A DNA stretch of 64,000 bases from Alphaproteobacteria bacterium (lineage in GTDB: Bacteria > Myxococcota_A > UBA796 > GCA-2862545): positions 1-64,000 of the forward strand of contig JACKEO010000007.1 of assembly GCA_020632955.1 (NCBI GenBank), given 5' to 3'. The notes under the pieces are model-generated. The model saw only the letters and a program-made list of their open reading frames with translations, was not told the DNA's origin and did not search any database. The position numbers and the translations under genes were made by a program. Shown one piece after another: positions 16,939 to 27,187 of the stretch (position 1 is its first letter; the number at the start of each line of letters is the position of its first letter).

Positions 16939-18390
16939 ATGACGGTCGCGCTGCCGGTGCTCGTCCTGGCCGTGGTCCTCGCGGTGACCGGCTGGTCCTG
17001 GCGACCCGTCGACGTGGTGGTGCTGGCGTGGTGGGCCGGGCTGGTCGCGGCACGGCCACGGGGCCGCGCGGCCTGGCTCGGCGCCGCAGCGGTCGCGGCC
17101 GTGGCGGCGGTGACCTCGGCGCCGCGCATCCACCTGCACGCGAACAAGGCCTTCTCCACGCTGCAGGCGGCCCGGCGCCTGGCCCAGCCCGACGTGCGCT
17201 ACGGCGACGGCTGGAGCGGCTGGGTGGGCATGCCGGTGCACCTGCTCGGCGACCCGGTGGACGGGGTGCACCTGGTGCACGTGGGGGCGGTGGTGCTCAC
17301 GGGCGGACTCCTCGCGGATCTGGGCGCACGCCTTCATGGTCCGCGGGCGGGCTGGCTCGCCGCCGCGCTGTGGGGCAGCCTGCCGGTGGTGGTGGCGCTG
17401 GGCTCCACCGAGAGCCGCTTCGTCGTCGTGAGCCTGCTCCAGGTGGCCGCGGTGGCGGGCCTCGCGCGCCAGGACGGGCGGGGGGACCTGCTGGCGGTGG
17501 CGAGCATCGGCCTGCTCGGGCACGTGCGTCCCCTGCAGGTGCCCGTGGCCGCGCTGCTCGTGGTGGGGGCGTGGAGCGTGGGACGTCGGCGGGCAGCGCT
17601 CGCGGGGGCCGTGCTCGTGGCCTGGCGGGCGGTCGCGCTGGGCGCATGGCTCGCGGGTGGGGGGGATCGTGGCGGGACGCAGCTCGAGGCCCTGGGACGG
17701 AGCCACGTCTGGGGCGGGGCAGCGGGCGTCGACGGCACGGCGGTGATCCTGGATCCCACCCGGACCCCGGTGACGGTGGCGCTCCTGGGTCTCGCCGGCG
17801 TGGCGCTGGCCTGGCGTGCCGGGCGCCTCGGACGGCTCACGCTGGCGCTGGGCGTGGCGGGGGTGGTGCTGTACCTGCCCCAGCCCTTCGTGCCCGACCG
17901 CCTGCGGATGCAGCTGCCGGCCCAGGCCTGGCTGGCGCTGCTGGCGGCCCCGGTGCTGGCGCGGGCCGCGGGAGAGGGCCTCCCGCGCGGTCTGGCGGTG
18001 CTCGCGGTGGTGGCGCTGGGCTGGCTGCCGACGCGGGTCTACCCGCCGTGGGCCTGGCAGGCGTCCTACGCGGTGGCGCGGCGGGTCACGGCCAGGCTGC
18101 CGCCCGACGCGGTGGTCCGGTACACCGCCACCTGGGACGACGGGAACGGCGCCTTCGGCACCTGGGCGGCGCGCCGGTCGGGCGCGCGCTGGGTCCCGCG
18201 GGAGGCGGATCCCCCGACCGGCGCGCTGGTGTGGGTGGACGTGGTGGATCACGTGCACGGTCCGCCCGACCTCCGGGGCCTGGACCCCGTGGACGTCGCC
18301 CCCGTGCCGGCGGACGTGGCCGGCCTGCACCCCCTGGCGTCCGAGGTGGTGGTGGGGCTGTACCGGGTGCGCGGGGGGGCGACGCCGTGA
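16939..18390 (+). CDS. GT-C-like multi-pass membrane protein (paralogue of the 4702-6510 gene)
   Basis: A 483-residue protein from ATG 16939 after GGGAGGCGG. About eleven membrane helices occupy residues 1-370, followed by a roughly 110-residue soluble tail containing ARLPPDAVVRYTATWDDG and DVAPVPADVAGLHPLASE. Shared blocks with the 4702-6510 protein (GSTESRFVVVSLLQVAAV, ASIGLLGHVRPLQ, ILDPTRTPV, LRMQLPAQAWLALL) show common descent; the matching tail there reads LPTLGPADVVRFDPTWDQ. The outer loop HLHANKAFSTLQAAR is the likely active-site loop if this is a GT-C enzyme. It overlaps the next gene by 4 bases, so the two membrane proteins are co-translated. Donor and acceptor unknown. Confidence 0.65.
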   Translation: MTVALPVLVLAVVLAVTGWSWRPVDVVVLAWWAGLVAARPRGRAAWLGAAAVAAVAAVTSAPRIHLHANKAFSTLQAARRLAQPDVRYGDGWSGWVGMPVHLLGDPVDGVHLVHVGAVVLTGGLLADLGARLHGPRAGWLAAALWGSLPVVVALGSTESRFVVVSLLQVAAVAGLARQDGRGDLLAVASIGLLGHVRPLQVPVAALLVVGAWSVGRRRAALAGAVLVAWRAVALGAWLAGGGDRGGTQLEALGRSHVWGGAAGVDGTAVILDPTRTPVTVALLGLAGVALAWRAGRLGRLTLALGVAGVVLYLPQPFVPDRLRMQLPAQAWLALLAAPVLARAAGEGLPRGLAVLAVVALGWLPTRVYPPWAWQASYAVARRVTARLPPDAVVRYTATWDDGNGAFGTWAARRSGARWVPREADPPTGALVWVDVVDHVHGPPDLRGLDPVDVAPVPADVAGLHPLASEVVVGLYRVRGGATP

Positions 18391-20192
18391 GCACGTCGTC
18401 CCTGCCGCGGGGAGAGCTGCTGGCCGTCGTGGCCCTCCACCTGGCCTGCCTGGGTCTCACGCTGGCCGATCCGCTCCTGGGCACCGTGGACCCGGAGGAG
18501 GGCGTGAACGCAGCCCAGGCCGTGCTCCTCGACGCGACGGGTCCTCGCGGGCTCTTCCGCTACCAGTACGCGGCGGTCTGCGGGGGCTGCACGCTCACCG
18601 CCGTCACCGCGAACCTGCTCGGACACGCGCTCGGGGAGGGGGTGGGGGTGTGGAAGCTGGGGCTGGTGCCCTTCACGCTCGCCGCCCTGGTGGCGCAGTG
18701 GACCTGGGTGCGTCCGCGGCACGGCGCCCTGGCCGGTGCGCTCCTCGCGGTGCTGTGGGCGTTGCCCTCGGCCCTGGCGAGCGGCCTCGCGCTGCGCGGC
18801 TGGGCCAACCACCTGGAGGCCACCTGCGTGGCGCTGGTCGCCGCCGTGCTCCTGCTGGGGATGCGGTCGCCGCGGGGGGTGATGCTCGCCGGGGTCGTCG
18901 CCGGGCTCGCCCTGTGGATCGGCTGGACCAGCCTGGCCGTGCTCCTCCCGGCCCTGGCGGTGGGGGGCCGCGCCGCGCCGCGTCGCACGGCGGCGGCGAT
19001 GGGCGTGGCGCTGTGGCCGGTGCTGCCCTGGACGGTGCTGCGCCTGGTGGAGGGGCGCGACGCGTCCGACGTGCTCGAGCGCGTGGCCTGGTCGCGACAG
19101 GGGCTGCCGCTGCTGCCCAAGGCGCTCGACCTGTTCACCGTGGGGCGTCTGGACGCGATCCTGGGCGGATCGGAGGCCGCGTCCGGCACGGGGGCGGCCG
19201 CCGCCGTGGGGATCGCCGTGGCCGCCGCGGGCGTGGTCGCGACGCGCGATCGGCTGGGTCTGGTGCTGCTGGGCACGATCGGCACCTGGATCGTGCTGTA
19301 CCTGCCGGGTCCGGCGGAGCTGGGCCCCACCGTGGCGCCCGCCTGGTTCCACCAGCGCTACGCCGTGCCGCTCGCCCTCGCGGTGCCGGGTCTGGCGGCC
19401 ACGGGGGCCGCGGCCTGGTGGAGCCGGGGGCGACGCGCGCTGGCGGTGGCCGTCGCGCTCGCGGTGCTCCCCACCCCCGTGGTCCAGCTGCGCGCGCGTC
19501 TGGCCCAGGCCGAGGGGCTCGAGGGGCTCGCGCGCACCGAGGCCGCCTCGTGGACCTGGTTCCGCCACCGGTCGCTGGTGCACCCGGCCGCCACGTCGTC
19601 GGCGCTGCGGTGTGCGGTGGACGATCGTCGCTGCCTGGAGCTCGAGGGGTACCGGGCCGGCGTGGAGGCGGGCGGTCGTGGCGTGCCGCTCCAGGTGCCG
19701 CTGTCGGCGGCGCGGCGTGCCTGGCTCGCCGGCGTGGGGGCGGCGGTGGGGGTCCGCACCTCGCCCGATGCCCTGGTGGCCACGCTGGTGGCGCGTCTGC
19801 CGGAGGCGGGCAGCACGGATCGGGAGCTGGCGCTCGCCGAGGCCCTCGTGGTGGCGGGTCCCGACCCGGTGGGGCTGGATCTGGGCGTGCCGCTCGCGCG
19901 GACGGCCTGTGTGGCCGCCTGGGCGCGGGCGCACCGCACCACGCCGCGCTTCTCCCTGCGCCGATCGCCTCCCCCGTCTGCCGCCGACGCGCAGCGCGCG
20001 TGGGCCTACGGCGCCGGACAGGCCGACGGGGCACGGCATGGTGCGGGGGTGGCGCCGCCGGAGGGCCTGTCCGCCGAGGCCGTGGAGGACTTCCGATCGG
20101 GTGCGGCCGAGGCGGAGGTGCGGAGCTGGATGCTGCTCTGGGACCCCGCGCGCTCGGCCTGTGGCCCGGCCATGCCCTGGGGTGGCGGTTAG
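18387..20192 (+). CDS. GT-C-like multi-pass membrane protein
   Basis: A 601-residue protein starting at GTG 18387 (overlap GTGA with the previous stop). The first outer loop contains LLGTVDPEEGVNAAQAVLLD, with the acidic residues expected in GT-C folds, and a CGGC motif follows (YQYAAVCGGCTLTA). About ten helices reach residue 380. The 220-residue tail holds Cys pairs (LRCAVDDRRC, TACVAAW), an Ala-rich region and WAYGAGQADGARHGAGVAPP, and ends near CGPAMPWGGG. I cannot name the family beyond GT-C-like. It is paired with the upstream gene and followed after 38 bases by the ABC-F gene, which has no obvious link to it. Confidence 0.6.
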   Translation: MSTSSLPRGELLAVVALHLACLGLTLADPLLGTVDPEEGVNAAQAVLLDATGPRGLFRYQYAAVCGGCTLTAVTANLLGHALGEGVGVWKLGLVPFTLAALVAQWTWVRPRHGALAGALLAVLWALPSALASGLALRGWANHLEATCVALVAAVLLLGMRSPRGVMLAGVVAGLALWIGWTSLAVLLPALAVGGRAAPRRTAAAMGVALWPVLPWTVLRLVEGRDASDVLERVAWSRQGLPLLPKALDLFTVGRLDAILGGSEAASGTGAAAAVGIAVAAAGVVATRDRLGLVLLGTIGTWIVLYLPGPAELGPTVAPAWFHQRYAVPLALAVPGLAATGAAAWWSRGRRALAVAVALAVLPTPVVQLRARLAQAEGLEGLARTEAASWTWFRHRSLVHPAATSSALRCAVDDRRCLELEGYRAGVEAGGRGVPLQVPLSAARRAWLAGVGAAVGVRTSPDALVATLVARLPEAGSTDRELALAEALVVAGPDPVGLDLGVPLARTACVAAWARAHRTTPRFSLRRSPPPSAADAQRAWAYGAGQADGARHGAGVAPPEGLSAEAVEDFRSGAAEAEVRSWMLLWDPARSACGPAMPWGGG

Positions 20193-20230
20193 GCGGGCGC
20201 CCCGTCGCCCCTCCTCTCCCCGGTCCGCCC

Positions 20231-21889
20231 ATGCTCACCGCCACCGACCTGTCGATGCACTTCGGCGGCCAGACCCTCTTCGAGCAGGTCGACCTGCAGC
20301 TCAACGCGGGCCAGCGCTACGGCATCGTGGGCGCGAACGGGGCGGGCAAGTCCACGCTCCTGCGCATCCTGTCGGGCGAGGAGGAGCCCGCTGGCGGCAC
20401 GATCACCCGCCAGCGCCAGGCCCGGCTCGGGATGCTGGAGCAGGACCACTTCCAGTACGACGACCTGCCCATCCTCCAGGTGGTGATGATGGGCAACGCC
20501 GAGCTCTGGGCCGCGATGGTCGAGAAGGAGGAGGTGCTCGCGCGCGCCGACGTCCACTTCGACGACGTCCGCTACGCCGAGCTCGAGGACGTGGTGCTGC
20601 GCTTCGACGGCTACACGCTGGAGTCGCGCGCCGGCGAGATCCTCGAGGGGCTCGGGGTGCCGGTGGCGGTGCACGCCCAGCCGCTCCGGGTGCTCTCGGG
20701 CGGGTTCAAGCTGCGGGTCCTGCTGGCCAAGGCGCTCGCCGCCGAGCCCGACATGCTCTTCCTCGACGAGCCCACCAACCACCTCGACATCCTGGCGATC
20801 CGGTGGCTCGAGGAGTTCCTCGGCACCTACCGGGGCCTGGCCGTCTGCGTCTCGCACGATCGCCGCTTCCTCGACGCCGCCTGCACCCACATCCTCGACG
20901 TCGACTACCAGCGGGTCACCGCCTACCGCGGCAACTACACGGCCTTCGAGAGCCTGAAGGTGGAGGACCGTCAGCGCCAGGAAGCCGAGATCGACAAGCG
21001 GCAGCGCGAGATCGACGACCACAAGGCCTTCATCGCGCGCTTCGCCGCCAAGGCCACGAAGGCCCGTCAGGCCAACAGCCACAAGAAGCGGCTCGAGAAG
21101 ATCGAGCTCGTGGCCCTGCCGCGGTCGTCCCGTCGTCACCCCGGCTTCCGCTTCGCCCAGGCCCGCCCCCCCGGCCGCGTCGTGCTCACGGTGGAGGATC
21201 TCGAGAAGGCCTACGGCGACAAGCAGGTGCTTCAGGGCGTGTCGCTGGAGGTCCTCCGCGGCGATCGGCTCGCGATCATCGGTCCCAACGGCGTGGGGAA
21301 GTCCACGCTGCTCAAGATCGCCACGGGCCACCTGGAGGCGGACGCGGGCACGTCCACGTGGGGGCACGAGGCGCACGTGGGCTACGTGCCGCAGGACCAC
21401 GCCGAGGCCCTGGGCGACCCCGAGCACACCGTGATGTCGTGCATGTGGGACGCCTGCCCCGAGGAGGGCCAGGGCGCCGTGATCGGGCGCCTCGCCGCCG
21501 TGCTCTTCTCGCGGGACGACTGCGACAAGAAGGTGGCGAACCTGTCGGGCGGCGAGGGCGCGCGCCTGCTGTTCAGCCGCATCGCGGCGCGGTCGCCCAA
21601 CGTGCTGGTGATGGACGAGCCCACCAACCACCTGGACCTCGAGGGCGTCGAGGCGCTCGCGGACGCCCTCCTCGCCTACGACGGCACGCTCATCCTCGTG
21701 AGCCACGACCGCTGGCTGGTGGACCGCGTGGCCACCCGCGTGGTGGAGATCCGGGCCGACGGGATGGAGGACTTCCGGGGCACCTACGCCCAGTTCCTCG
21801 ACCACGCCGCCCACGATCACCTCGACGCCGAGGCGGTGGTGCAGGCGGCCCGCCAGGAGCGGCGGGACCGGCGGGCCCAGGGCGCCTGA
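20231..21889 (+). CDS. ABC-F family ATPase (YbiT/EttA-like translation factor)
   Basis: A 552-residue duplicated ATPase with no membrane domain. First half: Walker A GANGAGKST (34-42), signature LSGGFKLR (155-162), DEPTNHLD (179-186). Second half: Walker A GPNGVGKST (351-359), signature LSGGEGAR (438-445), DEPTNHLD (462-469). Between them lies the charged helical linker of ABC-F proteins (about 235-300), which reaches toward the P-site tRNA, with the HPGFRF stretch typical of the YbiT-type subgroup. ABC-F proteins bind the ribosomal E site and relieve stalled or non-productive states. The start at ATG 20231 gives the usual LTATDLS N-terminus. A hairpin follows at 21901. Antibiotic-resistance members look similar, so the exact role is open. 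Confidence 0.93.
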   Translation: MLTATDLSMHFGGQTLFEQVDLQLNAGQRYGIVGANGAGKSTLLRILSGEEEPAGGTITRQRQARLGMLEQDHFQYDDLPILQVVMMGNAELWAAMVEKEEVLARADVHFDDVRYAELEDVVLRFDGYTLESRAGEILEGLGVPVAVHAQPLRVLSGGFKLRVLLAKALAAEPDMLFLDEPTNHLDILAIRWLEEFLGTYRGLAVCVSHDRRFLDAACTHILDVDYQRVTAYRGNYTAFESLKVEDRQRQEAEIDKRQREIDDHKAFIARFAAKATKARQANSHKKRLEKIELVALPRSSRRHPGFRFAQARPPGRVVLTVEDLEKAYGDKQVLQGVSLEVLRGDRLAIIGPNGVGKSTLLKIATGHLEADAGTSTWGHEAHVGYVPQDHAEALGDPEHTVMSCMWDACPEEGQGAVIGRLAAVLFSRDDCDKKVANLSGGEGARLLFSRIAARSPNVLVMDEPTNHLDLEGVEALADALLAYDGTLILVSHDRWLVDRVATRVVEIRADGMEDFRGTYAQFLDHAAHDHLDAEAVVQAARQERRDRRAQGA

Positions 21890-21900
21890 CCTCCCACGGC

Positions 21901-21937
21901 GTCGCGCGCCTCGGTGGCGCCGACCGCGCGCCGCGAC
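21901..21937 (+). terminator. G+C hairpin after the ABC-F gene
   Basis: Twelve bases after the stop, GCGCGC pairs with GCGCGC around an inner TCGG-tggcg-CCGA stem. The structure is strong but lacks a U-tract. Confidence 0.35.
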
Positions 21938-22058
21938 CTGCGCAGGGCACCTCGGAGAACCCGGCCGCGAAGCGTCACTCGCCGAGGCCTTCGTCGACCC
22001 CCCTGCACGGCGGCCTCCGCCGGGAGGAGGATCGCAGGGTTCCCGCGGAGGTCGTCCC

Positions 22059-22244
22059 ATGCGCGCCGTGAAGCTCGTCGGGTGGGTGCTCGTCGGTGGC
22101 CTCGCAGCCGCCGGGTGGCTGGTGCTCGAGACGCTGGGGACCGTGCCCGAGCCCGATCCGGTCGCCCAGGGCGAGACGGCCGCCCCCCCCGCCGCCCTCG
22201 ACGAGACGGTGGTGCAGGAGCTCACCCGCGCCGTGCAGGAGTAG
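22059..22244 (+). CDS. Small single-pass membrane protein
   Basis: A 61-residue protein from ATG 22059 with GCGGAGG seven bases upstream. It has a basic N-terminus, one hydrophobic helix (VGWVLVGGLAAAGWLVLE), a Pro/Ala linker (EPDPVAQGETAAPPAAL) and a short helical tail ending ELTRAVQE. No family is recognised. It stands alone: 169 bases after the ABC-F gene and immediately before a palindromic repeat region. The good ribosome site and typical codon use support it. Confidence 0.55.
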   Translation: MRAVKLVGWVLVGGLAAAGWLVLETLGTVPEPDPVAQGETAAPPAALDETVVQELTRAVQE

Positions 22245-22258
22245 GGCGCTCAGCGCCC
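22244..22258 (+). terminator. Hairpin at the stop of the small membrane protein gene
   Basis: GGGCGCT, one base, then AGCGCCC: a perfect 7-base inverted repeat that begins on the last base of the stop codon. As RNA it would form a 5-bp stem with a 5-base loop. No U-tract. Confidence 0.35.
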
Positions 22259-22261
22259 GCC

Positions 22262-22313
22262 GGGCCGGTCGCAGGCGGGCGTCGAGCGAAGCGATAGCCC
22301 GACGGAGACCGGC
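22262..22313. repeat. REP-like palindromic repeat, copy 1
   Basis: A 52-base unit that starts GGGCCGGTCGCAGG and ends GACGGAGACCGGC, with GCCGGTC/GACCGGC at its ends in inverted orientation and a GAGCGAAGCGA core. It matches copy 2 at 22429-22480 with 3 differences in 52 bases. It is non-coding. Confidence 0.8.
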
Positions 22314-22405
22314 TGCGAGCCGTCGTCCCGCTCCGGGCGGAGGTGGTGTCGGGTGGCCGGCGGCATGGACCGGGGGGCCGCGGATCGGGCGTCGCGAAGG
22401 CCCGC

Positions 22406-22507
22406 GGCTGCGCGGAGCGGGCGGCGCCGGGCCGGTCGCAGGAGGGCGTTGAGCGAAGCGACAGCCCGACGGAGACCGGCCCAAGCATCAGCCCGCTCCG
22501 CGCAGCC
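22406..22507. repeat. REP-like palindromic repeat, copy 2, inside a 17-bp inverted repeat
   Basis: The second 52-base copy (22429-22480) has ends that extend to a 9-bp perfect inverted repeat (GGGCCGGTC at 22429-22437, GACCGGCCC at 22474-22482). It is enclosed by a further perfect 17-bp inverted repeat, GGCTGCGCGGAGCGGGC (22406-22422) and its complement (22491-22507). The result is a nested cruciform-capable structure of about 100 bases between two genes. Confidence 0.8.
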
Positions 22508-22547
22508 CCACCACCACCGTTCGCACCGATCCCGCCCCCCAGGATCC

Positions 22548-22576
22548 TTGACGCCCGCCGCGCGCCACTCTACCGG
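22548..22576 (+). promoter_or_regulatory. Promoter of the thiamine operon
   Basis: TTGACG (22548-22553), 17 bases, TACCGG (22571-22576). The predicted start is near 22583, exactly where the P1 stem of the TPP riboswitch begins. This mutual fit strengthens both calls. Confidence 0.55.
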
Positions 22577-22582
22577 AGCCCC

Positions 22583-22662
22583 TGCACCAGGGGTGCCTGC
22601 CCACGCAGGCTGAGAAACACCCTCGGAACCTGCTCTGGCTCGTACCAGCGAAGGGAGTGTGC
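22583..22662 (+). promoter_or_regulatory. TPP riboswitch (THI element) of the thi operon
   Basis: The conserved aptamer core is easy to read: GGGGTGCC (22590-22597), GGCTGAGA, AACACCC, GAACCTG, CTGG, then ACCAGCGAAGGGA (22644-22656). P1 can form between GCAC (22584-22587) and GTGC (22659-22662). The RNA binds thiamine pyrophosphate. Only about 40 bases separate it from the first start codon at 22702 and no intrinsic terminator is visible, so control of translation initiation is more likely than attenuation (inference). Confidence 0.95.
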
Positions 22663-22701
22663 GCGTGTCCTCCACCATCCTCGTCCGCCGTCCGTCCTGA
22701 C

Positions 22702-23757
22702 GTGTCCTCCACGGTCCACGTCGTCGGTGCCGGCATCGCCGGGCTCACCGCCGCGCTCGTGCTCGCGCGGCGTGGCCATGCCGTGCGCGTGTGGGAGCGG
22801 AGCGACGGCACGGGCGGCTGCACCCACCACGGGGGAGGGATGCTCGCGCCCGTGAGCGAGCTGGACCACGGGGAGGCCTGGGTCGCGGACCTCGGCCACG
22901 ACAGCGCCGCGCGCTGGCGTGCGCTCCTGCCCGACGCCCCGCGCGAGGTGCTGGCCACCGACGGGCTGCTGGTCGTGGCCCACCGCCCGGAGTGGCCCCT
23001 GCTGGACGAGCACGTCGACCGGGCCGTCCGGGCGGGGCACGGAGCGCGCGTCGAGCGCGTGGACGCGGCGGGCATCGCAGCGCGGGAGCCCCTGCTGGCC
23101 GGGCGCTTCCATCGCGGCCTGTGGCTGGCCGGCGAGGGCCGTGTGGATCCCCGGCGGCTCCGTCGGGTGCTCCTCCGGGAGCTCGACGCCGCCGGCGCCA
23201 CGGTCCGGCTCGGCGTGGAGGTCGACCCGGCGCGGGACCGCCGGCGCGGCGGACCGCTCGACGGGGTGGTGGTGGATGCACGCGGGCTCGCCGCGCCGGA
23301 TCTCGACCTGCGCCCGGTGCGCGGGGAGTACGTGCTGCTGCGGGCACCGGCGGTGACCCTGCGCCACCCCGTGCGCGTGGCGCACCCCCGCTACCCGCTC
23401 TACGCCATCCCTCGCGGCGAGGGCCTGGTGTACGTGGGGGCCACCCAGGTCGAGAGCGGCCACGAGGGCCCGCCGCAGGCCCGGTCGGTGCTGGAGCTGC
23501 TCTCGGCCCTGTACGGACTGCACCCCGCCTTCGCCGAGGCCGAGGTGGTGGAGCTGGGCGTGGGTCACCGGCCGGCGCGCCCCGACCACAGGCCGGTGAT
23601 CGCGCCGCGCGAGGGCGGGCTCGCCCTCAACGGCCTCTTCCGTCACGGCTTCCTGTTCGCGCCCGTGCTCGCCGAGGCGGTGGCGGACAGGCTGGAGGGG
23701 CGGGCGATCGATCCCCGGGTGAGCCCCTTCGTCGCGGAGGCGGCGTGCGCGTGCTGA
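22702..23757 (+). CDS. thiO: Glycine oxidase ThiO
   Basis: A 351-residue FAD enzyme. I choose GTG 22702 (VSSTVHVVGAGIAGL) because the dinucleotide-binding strand begins there; an upstream in-frame GTG at 22657 lies inside the riboswitch. FAD motif GAGIAG (9-14), GGGMLAP near 50 as in ThiO proteins, and a C-terminal GHRPARPDHRPVI with NGLFRHGFLFAP, the usual substrate and FAD region. It oxidises glycine to the imine used by ThiG for the thiazole ring. First gene of the riboswitch-controlled operon; it overlaps thiS by 13 bases. Other D-amino-acid oxidases look alike, but the context settles the call. Confidence 0.92.
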   Translation: MSSTVHVVGAGIAGLTAALVLARRGHAVRVWERSDGTGGCTHHGGGMLAPVSELDHGEAWVADLGHDSAARWRALLPDAPREVLATDGLLVVAHRPEWPLLDEHVDRAVRAGHGARVERVDAAGIAAREPLLAGRFHRGLWLAGEGRVDPRRLRRVLLRELDAAGATVRLGVEVDPARDRRRGGPLDGVVVDARGLAAPDLDLRPVRGEYVLLRAPAVTLRHPVRVAHPRYPLYAIPRGEGLVYVGATQVESGHEGPPQARSVLELLSALYGLHPAFAEAEVVELGVGHRPARPDHRPVIAPREGGLALNGLFRHGFLFAPVLAEAVADRLEGRAIDPRVSPFVAEAACAC

Positions 23758-23942
23758 TCCACGACGAGGAGCACGAGGTGCCGGAGGGCATCACCATCGG
23801 GCAGCTCCTGCGACGCCTGGACCTCGATCAGGCGGTGTGCGCCGTCGCGGTGAACGCCGAGCACGTGCCGCGGCAGCAGCACGATCGCGCGCTGCGCGCC
23901 GACGACCGCGTGGACATCCTCGCGCCCATGGCCGGAGGCTGA
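23745..23942 (+). CDS. thiS: Sulfur carrier protein ThiS
   Basis: A 65-residue ubiquitin-like protein starting at GTG 23745 within the end of thiO. The C-terminus is ILAPMAGG; the terminal Gly-Gly is the site of adenylation and thiocarboxylate formation. LLRRLDLDQAVCAVAVNAEHVP fits the ThiS beta-grasp core. It delivers sulfur to ThiG. No thiF-type activating gene is in the window, so activation must be encoded elsewhere. One base separates its stop from the thiG start. Confidence 0.93.
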   Translation: MRVLIHDEEHEVPEGITIGQLLRRLDLDQAVCAVAVNAEHVPRQQHDRALRADDRVDILAPMAGG

Positions 23943-23943
23943 C

Positions 23944-24744
23944 GTGGAGGACGTGGACACCTGGACCGTGGGCGGTCGCACGCTGCACTCCCGCCTGCTG
24001 ATCGGGTCGGCCCGCTACCCGTCCCCCGCGAACATGCGGGAGGCGATCCAGGCCTGCGGTGCCGAGGTCATCACGGTGTCGCTGCGGCGCGAGAACCCCC
24101 GCGAGCGCGCCGGTCAGGCCTTCTGGTCGTACGTGCGCGACCTCGGCCTGCACGTGCTGCCCAACACCGCAGGCTGCGAGAGCGTCGAGGAGGTGCTCAC
24201 CGTGGCCCGCATGGCCCGGGAGATCTTCGAGACCGACTGGCTGAAGCTCGAGGTCATCGGCGACGACGAGACCCTGCAGCCCGACCCCTTCCTGCTCGTG
24301 CGCGCCGCCGAGGCCCTCCTGGCGGAGGGCTTCGTGGTGTGGCCCTACATGACCGACGACGTCGTGCTCGCGGAGCGTCTCGTGGCGCTGGGCTGCGACG
24401 TGCTGATGCCCTGGGGGGCCCCCATCGGGTCGGGCCAGGGCATCCGCGACGAGGCCCGGCTGCGTCGCCTGCGCCAGCGCTTCCCTGCGGCGGCGCTGCT
24501 GGTGGACGCGGGCATCGGTGCGCCCAGCCACGCCGCGCGGGCCATGGAGCTCGGCTGCGACGGGGTGCTGCTGAACACCGCCATCGCGCGGGCCGCCGAT
24601 CCCGTGGGCATGGCCGTGGCCTTCCGCGACGCGGTGCGGGCGGGCCGGCGTGGCTGGCTCGCGGGCCTCATGGCGCCGCTGGAGCGCGGGGAGGCCAGCT
24701 CGCCGATGGTGGGCCTCCCCTTCTGGCACCAGGAGGAGCGATGA
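23944..24744 (+). CDS. thiG: Thiazole synthase ThiG
   Basis: A 266-residue TIM-barrel enzyme from GTG 23944. LLIGSARYPSP near 18-28, VSLRREN near 45, NTAGCESVEEV near 74 and the Schiff-base Lys in WLKLEVIGDD (K101) are conserved, as are the phosphate loops MPWGAPIGSGQGI and VDAGIGAPSHAA. It condenses deoxyxylulose phosphate, dehydroglycine from ThiO and sulfur from ThiS into the thiazole. It overlaps thiE by 4 bases (ATGA). The length is normal and no key residue is missing. Confidence 0.96.
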   Translation: MEDVDTWTVGGRTLHSRLLIGSARYPSPANMREAIQACGAEVITVSLRRENPRERAGQAFWSYVRDLGLHVLPNTAGCESVEEVLTVARMAREIFETDWLKLEVIGDDETLQPDPFLLVRAAEALLAEGFVVWPYMTDDVVLAERLVALGCDVLMPWGAPIGSGQGIRDEARLRRLRQRFPAAALLVDAGIGAPSHAARAMELGCDGVLLNTAIARAADPVGMAVAFRDAVRAGRRGWLAGLMAPLERGEASSPMVGLPFWHQEER

Positions 24745-25357
24745 CCTTCCGCACCGACGGGGTCTGGGGCTTCTACCCGATCGTCGAGACGGCCTCGCAG
24801 GTGGCGTGGCTGCTCGAGCTGGGCTGCCGCACGGTCCAGCTCCGCGACAAGGTCCACACCGGCGGGGTGCTCCGGCACGAGGTGAAGGCCGCGATCGCCG
24901 CCGCCGAGGCCGTCGGGGCCCAGCTGGTGGTGAACGACCACGCGGCGCTGGCGGTCGAACTCGGCGCGCGCTGGGTGCACCTGGGCCAGGGCGATCTCGA
25001 CACGGCCGACCTCGATGCGCTCCGATCGGCGGGCATCGGCGTGGGCATCAGCACCCACTCGCCCGGCGAGCTGGCCCGGGCGCTGGCCGCCGACCCGGCC
25101 TACGTGGCCCTCGGGCCGGTGTACGCCACCACCCTCAAGCGCATGCCGTGGGCCCCGCAGGGTCTCGCGCGGGTGCGTGCCTGGCGGGCGCGGGTGTCGG
25201 TGCCGCTCTGCGCCATCGGCGGGCTCACCCCCGAGCGTGCGCCCGCCACCCTCGACGCCGGCGCCGACCTGATCGCCGTCGTCTCCGACATCACAGGGCC
25301 GGATGCCGACGCCCGCGTCGCCGCCTGGCTCGAGCTCTTCGCCTCCCGGAGGACCCC

Positions 25358-25361
<4 letters not shown>
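24741..25361 (+). CDS. thiE: Thiamine phosphate synthase ThiE
   Basis: A 206-residue TIM-barrel protein from ATG 24741 after AGGAGGAG. The motifs RTVQLRDK (pyrimidine pyrophosphate binding), LVVNDHAALAVELGARWVHLGQ, GISTHSPGEL, YVALGPVYATTLK and CAIGGLTPE are those of ThiE. It joins the hydroxymethylpyrimidine and thiazole moieties into thiamine phosphate. Its GISTHS in place of the commoner GxSxHs pattern is unremarkable. It overlaps thiG and thiC by 4 bases each, so the whole block is translationally coupled. Confidence 0.94.
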
Positions 25362-27184
<1,823 letters not shown>

Positions 27185-27187
27185 CCG

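Noticed and set aside
22657..22702. An earlier GTG start for thiO
   Set aside because: It lies inside the riboswitch and would add a residue stretch without similarity; the FAD-binding strand begins after GTG 22702.
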